64,000 bases of DNA from DASRFR01 sp035651455 (GTDB lineage: Bacteria; Acidobacteriota; Terriglobia; Terriglobales; Acidobacteriaceae). The notes beneath the pieces were generated by a model that was not told the DNA's origin, did no database searches, and saw only the letters and a list, made by a program, of their open reading frames with translations. Numbering within the stretch: the first letter of the stretch is position 1; each line of letters opens with the position of its first letter. Where the stretch lies: positions 124,001 to 188,000 of the forward strand of contig DASRFR010000022.1 in NCBI GenBank assembly GCA_035651455.1, in the 5' to 3' direction. This document shows, one piece after another, positions 38,573 to 47,346 of this stretch. Position numbers and translations under genes: made by a program.

Positions 38573-38893
38573 ATGACGATTACAGTGCAGATTCCTACAG
38601 CCTTGCGCCGGCACACATCCGGCACCGACCGAATTACATGTTCAGCCGCCAATCTGAACGAACTGTTCTCGACATTGGACCAGAAGTTTCCCGACCTGAA
38701 GCCGCATCTGCGCGATGAAGCGGGCCAGGTCCGGCGCTTCCTGAATGTCTATGTCAACGAGGAAGACATCCGTTTTCTGGGAGGCCCGGGCTACGCCTTC
38801 CAGGATGGGGATGAAGTGCTGCTGGTGCCCTCCATCGCAGGCGGGTCGCCGGCAGAGAAGGGCGGTTTACGACCATGTCGAAGAAGCAGCTGA
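38573..38893 (+). CDS. CysO/MoaD/ThiS-like ubiquitin-fold sulfur carrier with C-terminal tail
   Basis: A 106-residue protein with GGAGG before its ATG, which directly follows the thrC stop. The sequence VQIPTALRRHTSG, FLNVYVNEEDIRFLGG and DGDEVLLVPSIAGG closely recalls mycobacterial CysO. In carriers the Gly-Gly must be C-terminal to be adenylated and thiocarboxylated. Here Gly90-Gly91 is followed by 15 residues (SPAEKGGLRPCRRSS), so a protease would have to expose it, as HcyD or QbsD do elsewhere. The tail codons overlap the start of hom by 19 nt, so the tail may partly be a by-product of hom's leader. Confidence 0.85.
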   Translation: MTITVQIPTALRRHTSGTDRITCSAANLNELFSTLDQKFPDLKPHLRDEAGQVRRFLNVYVNEEDIRFLGGPGYAFQDGDEVLLVPSIAGGSPAEKGGLRPCRRSS

Positions 38894-40143
38894 GCATCGG
38901 ACTGCTGGGTTGTGGAACGGTCGGCAGCGGACTGGTCGAACTGGTCAACCGCACCCGCGATCTGCTCCGCGAACGCTCCGGGGTGGACCTGAAGATTTCC
39001 CGGATCCTGGTGCGCGACGCCGATAAGCCGCGGCCAGGCGTCGACCGCGCGCTGATCACAACCAGGCCGGAAAAAGTTCTGCAGAACGGCTGCGACATGG
39101 TCGTCGAGCTGGTTGGAGGGATGGAGCCCGCGCGCAGCTTTATCCATGACGCGCTGGCCGGTCGCAAGCACGTGGTCACTGCTAACAAGGCCCTGCTCGC
39201 CGCCGACGGTTTCAACCTGCTGCGCGCCGCTGCGCAACATAAAGTACGCTTCGGCTTCGAAGCCAGCGTGTGCGGCGGCATTCCCATTATTCGTGCCTTG
39301 AAGAACGGGCTGGTGGGCAATCAGATCCAGAGTCTCGCCGGAATTCTCAACGGCACCTGCAATTACATCCTGACACGCATGGAAGAAGATCGCGCGGAAT
39401 TTCCCGAGGCGTTGCAGGATGCGCAGAAAAAGGGCTTTGCCGAGGCCGATCCAACGCTCGATATCGATGGCCATGACGCCGCGCAGAAACTGAAGATCCT
39501 GGCAGAACTCGCTTTCGATGGGCAAGTGCCGGCGGAAGCCATGCAGGTGGACGGCATTCGCCAGATCACCGCTGACGATCTGCGCACCGCGCGTGAACTG
39601 GGCTGCGTGATTCGCCACGTCGCGGCCGCGGAAATGATCGACGGAGCGGTAGCGCTGCGCGTCGGGCCGGCGCTGCTGCGCGCCAGTCATCAGCTCTCCG
39701 GCGTACGTAACGAGAACAACGCGGTGCTGGTGCGCGGCGATGCGGTTGGTGAAATGCTTTTCTTCGGCAAGGGCGCGGGTTCGCTGCCGACCGCCAGCGC
39801 CGTGCTCTCCGATATCGTGGATATCGCCTGCAACAAGACTATGCGAATGCCCATTACAAGTCGCCAGCTTTCCACGACGACTCCAGACCACAGCAGCCAT
39901 AATTATTTGCGCTTCCCTGTGCATGAACCGAGTGCCATCGGACCAATCTCGGGAATTCTGGAGCGAAACGGTATCGCAGTGCAGCGCGCCGCCGCCACCT
40001 GGGCCAGGAATGGTCACGATGCCAGCCAGGTAAAAATCGTGACGCAATCGTGCTCGGAACGTATTCTGGAGAAAGCGTTGCATGACGTTTCAAGGCTGCC
40101 GGTCAGCGCGGGTAAGCCGCTGCGAGTACCGATAGCGGAGTAG
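38875..40143 (+). CDS. hom: Homoserine dehydrogenase
   Basis: A 422-residue NAD(P)-dependent enzyme making homoserine, the branch point to methionine and threonine. GLLGCGTVGSGLVEL is the dinucleotide site. VTANKALLAADG, FEASVCGGIPIIRAL and GILNGTCNYIL are substrate motifs, with the catalytic Lys further on. A C-terminal ACT-like domain (about 345-422) probably gives feedback control. The gene overlaps the carrier gene by 19 nt, so translation is likely coupled. Confidence 0.96.
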   Translation: MSKKQLSIGLLGCGTVGSGLVELVNRTRDLLRERSGVDLKISRILVRDADKPRPGVDRALITTRPEKVLQNGCDMVVELVGGMEPARSFIHDALAGRKHVVTANKALLAADGFNLLRAAAQHKVRFGFEASVCGGIPIIRALKNGLVGNQIQSLAGILNGTCNYILTRMEEDRAEFPEALQDAQKKGFAEADPTLDIDGHDAAQKLKILAELAFDGQVPAEAMQVDGIRQITADDLRTARELGCVIRHVAAAEMIDGAVALRVGPALLRASHQLSGVRNENNAVLVRGDAVGEMLFFGKGAGSLPTASAVLSDIVDIACNKTMRMPITSRQLSTTTPDHSSHNYLRFPVHEPSAIGPISGILERNGIAVQRAAATWARNGHDASQVKIVTQSCSERILEKALHDVSRLPVSAGKPLRVPIAE

Positions 40144-40557
40144 TGCTGTTGCAAAGTTCCGCAGATCTGCCGATTAGCCGGCAGCTAACGCTTTTACGCC
40201 GAGAGCCGATTTAAGCGACGAGCGTCTCCAGCCCGATAACTTTCCTCATCGATGGCTTCGATCGTCGCGTGTGCGCCATCGTATTGCGAATGCGGGACGG
40301 AATAAGAATATGTCCAAGCCGACCTTTGGCAATGTCCGCTCGGGGCTGGCCGTTTTTGGGACTATATCTTTTAGATATGGAGGATAGATTCAGTTCCTTA
40401 CATGTGCCCGCACCGGCTTTGCCCACAATCGCCCTGACCTCGTGATTTCAGATCCCGGCTCAAGTTCCGGCATTGTAAGACTCTACGGGACAAAAACCTG
40501 GTGCGTCTTTTTTCCTTTCGTGCTAATCTAACTAACTGGTTAATTAAGGAGCCCGGC
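40144..40557. other. Intergenic region, 414 bp, after hom and before tetR
   Basis: A 6-bp hairpin CTGCCG/CGGCAG (40167-40184) may be a weak terminator for the hom operon. An inverted repeat ATATCT-TTT-AGATAT lies at 40364-40378, followed by GGAGGA, but no believable gene starts after it. The tetR promoter region lies at the right end. Confidence 0.4.
40530..40541. promoter_or_regulatory. Candidate TetR operator
   Basis: AACTAACTGGTT, an AAC-N6-GTT near-palindrome inside the AT-rich stretch just before the tetR ribosome binding site. The position suits autoregulation of the downstream operon. Prediction only. Confidence 0.3.
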
Positions 40558-41226
40558 ATGAAAACCACTACTGCCGCCAAGCCTCGCCTCGGCACGCGGG
40601 GCCAACCGGAAGAGAGCCGTGCCGCGATTCTGCGCGCGGCGGTTAAGGAGTTCGCTGAGCATGGTGTTGCCGGGGCTCGCACCGACGCCATCGCCCACGC
40701 GGCCGGGGTCAATAAGGCGCTTCTCTACTACTACTTTCAGGACAAGGAAACGCTCTACGGCGCGGTTCTCGACCAGGTTTTCACCGGGCTGCGCGAGCGG
40801 GTCTTCGGCGCGCTCGGCAGTGAGACTACGCCGAGGGAAAAAATTCTCGCCTACGTGTGCGCCTATTTTGATTTTCTTGCCAACAACCCGCTTTATCCCC
40901 GGCTGGTGCAGCGCGAGATGATGCAGGCCGGCCAGAAGCAGGGCCACATGGAGCACCTGGTCAACCAATACTTCCGTCCCATCTTTAATCGCTTGAAGGA
41001 AGTGCTGACGGAGGGCATTGACAAAGGCGAGTTTCGTCCCGTGGACCCGGTGCATTTCATTCCCTCGATGATCGCGATGATCGTTCAATATTTTGCCAGT
41101 GCTCCGGTTATGCAGATGATGATGCGGGTGAACCCGCTTTCGCCGGAACGAATCGCGGAACGCCGCGCTGCCGTGATCGACTTCATTTCCACCGCGCTGT
41201 TCCGTGCCGAAGGAGAGCGCAAGTGA
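40558..41226 (+). CDS. TetR/AcrR family transcriptional regulator
   Basis: A 222-residue regulator. The HTH lies in ILRAAVKEFAEHGVAGARTD and AGVNKALLYYYFQDKETLYG (residues about 25-65). The C-terminal ligand domain resembles the YbiH/CecR group (DUF1956-like). AAGGAG precedes ATG 40558, which fixes the start against a longer frame. It leads a four-gene operon and overlaps hlyD by GTGA, so it probably represses its own operon and responds to a transported compound. Confidence 0.92.
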   Translation: MKTTTAAKPRLGTRGQPEESRAAILRAAVKEFAEHGVAGARTDAIAHAAGVNKALLYYYFQDKETLYGAVLDQVFTGLRERVFGALGSETTPREKILAYVCAYFDFLANNPLYPRLVQREMMQAGQKQGHMEHLVNQYFRPIFNRLKEVLTEGIDKGEFRPVDPVHFIPSMIAMIVQYFASAPVMQMMMRVNPLSPERIAERRAAVIDFISTALFRAEGERK

Positions 41227-42317
41227 GCCCGCGAAACAGGTTTTTCATCGTGCTGGGCATCGTATTCCTGATCTCGGTGGGCTACTACTTCTTCTCGACG
41301 CCGCGTAACCGGGATTTGATCCTGATCGGGACGGTGGACTCCAATCAGGTAATCGTCAGCCCCCAGATCCAGGGAAGGATCCAGAAGTTGCTGGTCGACG
41401 AGGGCACACCGGTCAAGCAGGGCGATTTGATCGCGGTGATCGATCCCTCGGAGCTGGAAGCGCAGGAGCGAGCGGCCGCGGCCATGATCGACAGCCTGAA
41501 ATACAAGGTGGCCGAGACCGAAGCCACCCGCCAGGCTACACAGGGATCGACGTCCAGCACCGTCGAGAATGCTCAAGCGCGTTTGCAGTCGGCGCGCGCG
41601 CAACTGCTGCAGGCGGAAGCCACGCTGCAGCGCACGGAAAGCGACAGCCGGCGAATCATCGCGCTGGCCAAGCAGGGAGTCGCGTCGGAGCAGGACCGGG
41701 TGCAGGCCGAGACTAACCTTTCCGCCCAGCAGGCGGTGGTGCAGTCGTGGAAAGACCAGGTGAGCGCCGCCCAGGCGGACCTGAATATGGCGATCGCCAA
41801 TACCCACCAGGCGCACGCGGCCCAGAGCACGGTCGCTTCCACGCGCGGTCAACTCGCCAATGCCGAAGCACAGCTCAAGGAAGCGGAAGTCCGCCTGGGA
41901 TACACCAAGATTTACGCTCCCGTCACAGGAGTGGTTTCCGTGCGCGCGGCGCGTGAAGGAGAAGTGCTCAACCCCGGCAGTCCGATCGTGACCATCATCG
42001 ATCTCAACGACACCTGGGTGCGAGCGGCGATTCCCGAAACCTATGCCGATCACATCGGACTCGGCGACGGGCTGCGCATTCAGTTGCCCGGAGGCACGGT
42101 GACGCGCGGAAAAGTTTTTTTCAAGGCAGCGGAAGCGGATTTTGCCACCCAGCGCGACGTCAGCCGCCGCAAGCGGGACATTAAGACCATCGTGCTGAAA
42201 GTGCGCCTGGAGAATCCAAAAGGCGCGTACGTGCCCGGGATGACCGCGGATGTGCTGGTCTCGCCGGGCCAGATCAGCGGCAAAGCCGATCGCCAGGTCG
42301 CCGCGGAGCAGCCATGA
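41223..42317 (+). CDS. HlyD-family membrane fusion protein
   Basis: A 364-residue periplasmic adaptor. One N-terminal membrane helix (RFFIVLGIVFLISVGYYFF) precedes a biotinyl-lipoyl-like half (VIVSPQIQGRIQKLLVDEGT). A long Ala/Gln/Glu-rich coiled coil spans about 85-225. Beta-barrel segments follow (IYAPVTGVVSVRAAREGEVL, VRAAIPE). It links the ABC exporter of this operon to the outer membrane. GTG start within the tetR stop, ATGA overlap with the ATPase gene. Confidence 0.93.
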   Translation: MSPRNRFFIVLGIVFLISVGYYFFSTPRNRDLILIGTVDSNQVIVSPQIQGRIQKLLVDEGTPVKQGDLIAVIDPSELEAQERAAAAMIDSLKYKVAETEATRQATQGSTSSTVENAQARLQSARAQLLQAEATLQRTESDSRRIIALAKQGVASEQDRVQAETNLSAQQAVVQSWKDQVSAAQADLNMAIANTHQAHAAQSTVASTRGQLANAEAQLKEAEVRLGYTKIYAPVTGVVSVRAAREGEVLNPGSPIVTIIDLNDTWVRAAIPETYADHIGLGDGLRIQLPGGTVTRGKVFFKAAEADFATQRDVSRRKRDIKTIVLKVRLENPKGAYVPGMTADVLVSPGQISGKADRQVAAEQP

Positions 42318-43384
42318 GTAGCAACGACAAAAAACCGGCAGGACCGGGCGTAATGGCTGAAGCGTCGCCCACGCGACCGGCGACGAACGGCAACGCCATT
42401 AAAGTCGAGCACATCGTGAAAAAATACGGCGACTTCACGGCGGTGGACGATGTGTCCTTTGCGGTGAAGGAGGGCGAAATCTTCGGACTGCTCGGTCCGA
42501 ATGGCGCGGGCAAATCAACCCTGATTCGCATGATGACCACGCTGATTCCGATCACCGCGGGGGCGGCGCGAATCGTGGGGCACGATGTGAGCAGCGATCC
42601 CGATGCGGTGCGCCGGGCCATTGGCGTGATCCCGCAGGCGCTGACCAGCGATCTCGATCTTACGGTCGACGAGAACCTGAATATTTACGCCAAGCTCTAT
42701 GACGTTCCCGCCCGAACGCGAAGAAAGAATATCGACGAACTGCTGGAACTGGTGGATCTCACCAAGTGGCGCGATGCGCAGACGAAAACCCTATCGGGCG
42801 GCATGCGGCGTCGGCTGGAGATCGCGCGCGGACTGGTGCATAGCCCGCGAATTTTCTTTCTTGACGAGCCGACGACCGGTCTCGACCCGGTTTCGCGCGT
42901 CGCCGTCTGGGAAATGCTGACCAACATCAAGGCGCATCGCCAGCTCACCATTTTGATCACCACGCACTACATGGACGAGGCGGACCGGCTCTGCGATCGC
43001 ATAGCCATCGTAGACCACGGCAAGCTGGTGGCGCTCGATACCCCGGCAGCGCTGAAGGCGAGCGTTCCGGGATCGAATGTCATCGAGGCGCAGTTCGAGC
43101 ATCCACCTGCCGATTGGGAACAGCGCCTGCGCACGCTGACCGCGGTCACGTCCGTGCAGCCTGAAGGCGCAGGCATGTACCGCGTGCTGACCAGCAACGG
43201 CTCGCGCACTACCACCGAGCTGGTGGAAATGGCGGTCGCGGCGGATGTGCCGGTCAAGACGCTTTCGGTTCAGAACACCACGCTCGACGACGTGTTCGTT
43301 CACTACACCGGGCGCCAGCTCCGCGATGAGCTGGTGAAGGCCTACGGTTTTGTCATGCCGCAACGGCCGGGGTTGCAGCCATGA
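42314..43384 (+). CDS. ABC transporter ATP-binding protein (drug/antibiotic export type)
   Basis: A 356-residue ATPase. Walker A GPNGAGKST, signature LSGGMRRRLEIARGL, Walker B IFFLDEPTTGLDP and the His switch TTHYMDEADRL are intact. The C-terminal 100 residues form the DrrA-type regulatory extension. It powers the ABC-2 permease encoded next with an ATGA overlap. There is a single ATPase domain, unlike the fused double ATPase YbhF. Confidence 0.95.
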   Translation: MSSNDKKPAGPGVMAEASPTRPATNGNAIKVEHIVKKYGDFTAVDDVSFAVKEGEIFGLLGPNGAGKSTLIRMMTTLIPITAGAARIVGHDVSSDPDAVRRAIGVIPQALTSDLDLTVDENLNIYAKLYDVPARTRRKNIDELLELVDLTKWRDAQTKTLSGGMRRRLEIARGLVHSPRIFFLDEPTTGLDPVSRVAVWEMLTNIKAHRQLTILITTHYMDEADRLCDRIAIVDHGKLVALDTPAALKASVPGSNVIEAQFEHPPADWEQRLRTLTAVTSVQPEGAGMYRVLTSNGSRTTTELVEMAVAADVPVKTLSVQNTTLDDVFVHYTGRQLRDELVKAYGFVMPQRPGLQP

Positions 43385-44493
43385 ATCGCATGCTTGCGCT
43401 GGTGGAACGCGAGATGCGGAAGTTCTTCCGCTCCCCCACTCTCATGCTGGCGTCGATGATTTTCCCGCTGGTGCAGTTGATCGTGCTGGGCAACGCGTTC
43501 GGAGGGAAGATTCGCGACGCCAAGCTGGGCGTCGTCGATCAGGATGGCGGCACGCAGGCGGTGCGCATCCGCGAAGCTTTTGATTCGGTGCGCGCTAATA
43601 TGCGGACTTTCGAGCCCATTTATTACGACAGCGACCGCAAGGCCATGGAGGACGTGCGCAACGGCAAAATTCAGGGCGCGGTCATCATTCCGCCACAATA
43701 CTCCCGTCGCGTGTACGAGGAGAATCATCCTCGCATCGCGCTGGTGGTCGACAACAGCGACAATTTCATGAGCTCGACGCTGGAAAGTGAACTGGCGGAC
43801 CTGACCAACGCGCTCAATCAGCCCACGGTGTCGCCGCGTATCCTGCAGCAGACCGCGCTGGAGATTGTCGAACTGTATCCCTACATCGAGTACATGAAAT
43901 ACCTGTTACCCGGATCGATCACGCTGGCCATGTTCGTCTCCGTCATGATCGGCGGCGGCATGTTGTACATCGATGACAAAGCTCGCGGTGTGCACGAGGG
44001 TTACCTGGTTACGCCCATCACGAAGACTGAGCTGGTCTTCGGGCTGAACGTTGCCGGAGCGATCAAGGCGGTGCTGACCGGGGTGGTGATCACCATCATC
44101 GGCTCGTTACTGGCCGGCGTAAGCACAATCTGGAATCCGCTCACGGTTGTCGGGCTGCTGGGCATGATCGTGCTGACTTCGATTGCGTTCAACACCATGA
44201 TGTTCCTGTTGATGGTTCGCATCGAGGATCCGCTGGTTCCGCGCGCGATTTTTGGCATCCTGAATACGCTTCTGTTCTTTCCCAGTGGATCGATCTATCC
44301 CATCCAGGCATTCCCGCGCTGGCTGCAGGCGATTGCGATTGCCGATCCGTTCAGCTACGCGGTGCACGGCTTCAAGGCGTTGTTGCTGAAGGAGGCGGGA
44401 CTTGTGGCGATCTGGCCGGACCTGATTTATCTCTCGATATTCGCGGTCGTGACGTTGGGAATTGCCATTCCGCTGTTCAAGAGGACACTGTAG
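43381..44493 (+). CDS. ABC-2 type permease
   Basis: A 370-residue membrane protein. Helix 1 (LMLASMIFPLVQLIVLGNAF) is followed by a large external loop (about 40-165) and five more helices. Features include GYLVTPITKTELVFGLNVAGA and GSIYPIQAFPRWLQAIAIADPFSY cut at about 20 residues by the ABC-2 signature region. It forms the export channel with the ATPase upstream, probably as a homodimer because no second permease gene follows. Confidence 0.93.
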   Translation: MNRMLALVEREMRKFFRSPTLMLASMIFPLVQLIVLGNAFGGKIRDAKLGVVDQDGGTQAVRIREAFDSVRANMRTFEPIYYDSDRKAMEDVRNGKIQGAVIIPPQYSRRVYEENHPRIALVVDNSDNFMSSTLESELADLTNALNQPTVSPRILQQTALEIVELYPYIEYMKYLLPGSITLAMFVSVMIGGGMLYIDDKARGVHEGYLVTPITKTELVFGLNVAGAIKAVLTGVVITIIGSLLAGVSTIWNPLTVVGLLGMIVLTSIAFNTMMFLLMVRIEDPLVPRAIFGILNTLLFFPSGSIYPIQAFPRWLQAIAIADPFSYAVHGFKALLLKEAGLVAIWPDLIYLSIFAVVTLGIAIPLFKRTL

Positions 44494-44583
44494 CCCGGCA
44501 CGATCGCTCACGCGAGACGCTCGAAGACTGCAGCACAACGCGGTTGCACCTGCCTTACTTTCTGAATCTGGCTCGCATCCGTT

Positions 44584-45039
44584 ATGCTAGATGCGATGAC
44601 GCTGCTCGATGCCAAAGAGTACGACGAGCGCGCGGCTAGGCGCCGCCGCAACCGCATCGCCACGGTAATTGTCGCAATCCTGATCCTGCTCTGGGTGGCG
44701 TGGTCGTTTCGCAACTGGCCGGAAGAGCGCGTAGTCGATCACTTCTTCAGCGATCTCCAGAAGCAGGACTACGAAGGCGCATACGGCGTCTGGATGCACG
44801 ATCCACAGTGGAAGCAGCACCCCGACAGGTACAAGCAATACCCGTTCAACGAGTTTTATCGCGATTGGGGGCCGGGCGGGGAATGGGGACTGATCAAGTC
44901 GTACAAGATCTACGCGTCGGGCGCTCCGAAAGGCGGGGGCAGCGGGGTCATCGTGGAAGTGATTGTGAATGACCGGGCCGAGCACGCGCGCGTGTGGGTG
45001 CAGAAGTCAGACAAGACGCTGACATTCTCGCCTTTGTGA
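44584..45039 (+). CDS. Membrane-anchored NTF2-like hypothetical protein
   Basis: A 151-residue protein. A basic cytosolic start (RAARRRRNR) leads into one membrane helix (IATVIVAILILLWVAWSF). The outer domain of about 100 residues begins VVDHFFSDLQKQDYEGAYGVW, the usual first helices of an NTF2-like fold. The family is common in this group of bacteria, but the role is unknown. ATG 44596 is an alternative start. Confidence 0.75.
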   Translation: MLDAMTLLDAKEYDERAARRRRNRIATVIVAILILLWVAWSFRNWPEERVVDHFFSDLQKQDYEGAYGVWMHDPQWKQHPDRYKQYPFNEFYRDWGPGGEWGLIKSYKIYASGAPKGGGSGVIVEVIVNDRAEHARVWVQKSDKTLTFSPL

Positions 45040-45053
45040 TCGATTCCAGCCGT

Positions 45054-46010
45054 TCAACTCGCCTTGGCCGCGGCAAAGTGCTCAATCGTTTTCTGCAATG
45101 AGGCTTCGTCTTCCACGTTCCGGCAAGTTTTGCTGCGATCAATCTGGCGCATCAGTCCGCAGAGCACCTTCCCGGGGCCAACCTCAACGAACGTGCGCAC
45201 GCCCTGGTCAATCAAGCGGCGCATGGATTCATCCCACTTCACGGATCCGGTGACCTGGTGGATGAGGGCTTCACGGCTGCGCTCGCCGTCGGTCACGGCT
45301 TGAGCTTCGAAGTTGCAGATGACGGGGAACGCGGGAGCCGCAAACGACAGTGCACGCAAGTCCTCTCCCAGGCGATCTTGTGCCGGCTTCATCAGCGAAC
45401 AATGGAAGGGCGCGCTGACGGGCAGAATCTTGGCGCGCTTGGCGCCGCGTTCTTCCGCCAGTTTGGCCGCGCGCTCGACCGCGCTGGTATTGCCGGAAAT
45501 CACGATCTGCTCAGGAGAGTTGATGTTGGCGGGTTCGCAGACCTCGCCCTGGGCGGCATCGCGGCAGACGGCGGCGACTGCGTCGGGCGCCAACCCAAGA
45601 ATCGCAGCCATCGCACCCACGCCCACCGGAACTGCTTCCTGCATGTACTGGCCGCGATTGCGCACGGTGCGGACCACATCGGCAAAGGCGAGCGTTCCCG
45701 CGGCCACGTGCGCGGAATATTCACCCAGGCTGTGTCCGGCCACGAAGTCAGGCTTGAATCCCCGTTCTTGCAAGACGCGACACGCGGCGACGGAAGCGGT
45801 GAGAATCGCGGGTTGCGTGATCTCGGTCAGGCGCAGCTTCTCTTCCGGACCTTCGAAGCAGAGTGTCGAGAGGCTGTAGCCGAGAGCATCGTCGGCTTCC
45901 GCGAACGTTTGTTTCGCGGCCGGGTAGCGCTCAATCAGTTCTTTGCCCATGCCCACGGCTTGCGATCCCTGGCCGGGGAAGAGGAATGCGATCGGTCCGT
46001 TTTCGTTCAT
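45054..46010 (-). CDS. fabD: Malonyl-CoA--ACP transacylase
   Basis: A 318-residue enzyme loading malonyl groups on acyl carrier protein for fatty acid synthesis. FLFPGQGSQAVGMGKEL, the nucleophile Ser in VAGHSLGEYSAHVAAG, and the His in PVSAPFHCSLMKPA are present, with EVGPGKVLCGLMR near the end. It is last in yceD-rpmF-plsX-fabD. The usual fabH between plsX and fabD is missing. Confidence 0.97.
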   Translation of the reverse strand: MNENGPIAFLFPGQGSQAVGMGKELIERYPAAKQTFAEADDALGYSLSTLCFEGPEEKLRLTEITQPAILTASVAACRVLQERGFKPDFVAGHSLGEYSAHVAAGTLAFADVVRTVRNRGQYMQEAVPVGVGAMAAILGLAPDAVAAVCRDAAQGEVCEPANINSPEQIVISGNTSAVERAAKLAEERGAKRAKILPVSAPFHCSLMKPAQDRLGEDLRALSFAAPAFPVICNFEAQAVTDGERSREALIHQVTGSVKWDESMRRLIDQGVRTFVEVGPGKVLCGLMRQIDRSKTCRNVEDEASLQKTIEHFAAAKAS

Positions 46011-46066
46011 TCGGTTCGGTCCTTGCAGCGCTGGAAGTCAGGTGAAGTCAGGTTGTAAGAGCACCG

Positions 46067-47092
46067 CTAGCTGGTGACCGCGACGGAAGCCCGCAGTCCC
46101 GCCAGTTCCTTTTCGATGGCGGCATTGATCTGGCGCTCGGAAAATTCGGCCGCGACCCGCACCGCGTTCTTGATGGCATTGGCGTTCGATGATCCGTGCG
46201 TGATAAAGCACACGCCCTTGACGCCCAGCAGCGGCGCCCCGCCATACTCGGTGTGGTCAAGACGCTTCTTGAAGTCGGTGAAGGCGCTGCGCGAAAGCAA
46301 GGCGCCAACTTGCCGCGTGATCGTGGCCTTCAGAGTTTCCTTCAGCACGAAGCGCACCAGGTTGGCCACACCTTCGGAAGTCTTCAGCGCCACGTTGCCG
46401 ACGAAGCCATCGGCGACGATCACGTCGACTTGCCCGTTGTAGATGTCACGGCCTTCCACGTTGCCGACAAAGTTCAGCGGCAATTTCTTCAGCAGCTGAA
46501 ACGCTTCCCGGGTGAGTTCGTTGCCCTTGGATTCTTCTTCACCGATGGAAAGCAGGCCAACCCGCGGGCGTTCCGTCCCGAACATGCTGCGAAAGTAGAT
46601 TTCGCCCATGACCGCGAACTGCTCCAGGTGCTCGGGCTTGCAATCGACGTTGGCGCCGACGTCGAGCAGAATGGCCGCCGTGCCCAGCGCCGTAGGGAAG
46701 ACGGCCGCCAGCGCCGGACGATCGACGCCGGGGATGGCGCCGAACACCATCTTGGCCGTTGCCATCGCGGCTCCGGTATTGCCGGCGGTTACAAAGCCGG
46801 CAGCTTTGCCGTCGCGCACCAGGCGCAAGCCCACCCGCATAGTGGAGTCGCGCTTGGCGCGCACCGCCTGCGCGGCCTTGTCCTGCATGGTGATAATTTC
46901 GCTGGCATGCGCGATGTGGATGGGCAGCCGGGCGGCAAAAGGATGGCGCTTGAGTTCCGCCTTGAGCTGCGCCTCGGGACCGACCAGGCACACCGAGACG
47001 CCATAGTGCCGGGCCGCATGGATGGCGCCCTCAATTTCCGGCTTGGGCGCGCGGTCCGACCCCATCGCATCCAGGGCTATGACACTTGGCAT
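46067..47092 (-). CDS. plsX: Phosphate acyltransferase PlsX
   Basis: A 341-residue peripheral membrane enzyme that makes acyl-phosphate from acyl-ACP for phospholipid synthesis. VIALDAMGSDRAPKPEIEGA, GNTGAAMATAKM, LLDVGANVDCKPEHLEQFA, GEEESKGN and YGGAPLLGVKGVCFITHGSS are family blocks. It lies 18 bp after rpmF, the standard arrangement, and feeds PlsY with acyl-phosphate. Confidence 0.97.
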   Translation of the reverse strand: MPSVIALDAMGSDRAPKPEIEGAIHAARHYGVSVCLVGPEAQLKAELKRHPFAARLPIHIAHASEIITMQDKAAQAVRAKRDSTMRVGLRLVRDGKAAGFVTAGNTGAAMATAKMVFGAIPGVDRPALAAVFPTALGTAAILLDVGANVDCKPEHLEQFAVMGEIYFRSMFGTERPRVGLLSIGEEESKGNELTREAFQLLKKLPLNFVGNVEGRDIYNGQVDVIVADGFVGNVALKTSEGVANLVRFVLKETLKATITRQVGALLSRSAFTDFKKRLDHTEYGGAPLLGVKGVCFITHGSSNANAIKNAVRVAAEFSERQINAAIEKELAGLRASVAVTS

Positions 47093-47110
47093 GGAATCGT
47101 GTCGGTTGGA

Positions 47111-47296
47111 CTATTTCGATTCTTCCACTTCAACCACTTCGCGACCCTTGTAGTAGCCGCACTTCGGGCAGGCGCGGTGAGGAAGCTTCTGCTCGTGACA
47201 GTTGGGGCACTCGGAAAGCGAGCGGCTGGTCAGCGCGTCGTGGGCGCGCCGTGTGGATGTGCGCCGCTGAGAGTGGCGCCGTTTCGGATTTGCCAT
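47111..47296 (-). CDS. rpmF: 50S ribosomal protein L32
   Basis: A 61-residue protein: MANPKRRHSQRRTSTRRAHD, then a zinc ribbon with CPNC and CPKC. ATG 47296 has AGGA 7 nt before and matches the L32 start exactly. A longer frame extends upstream but is not coding. The four-Cys form implies zinc dependence. The position between yceD and plsX is conserved across bacteria. Confidence 0.97.
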   Translation of the reverse strand: MANPKRRHSQRRTSTRRAHDALTSRSLSECPNCHEQKLPHRACPKCGYYKGREVVEVEESK

Positions 47297-47346
47297 AAGA
47301 ATTCCTCGTGAACCCCGGGCCTGTGTCGCCAGGAGTTTTAAATTTG

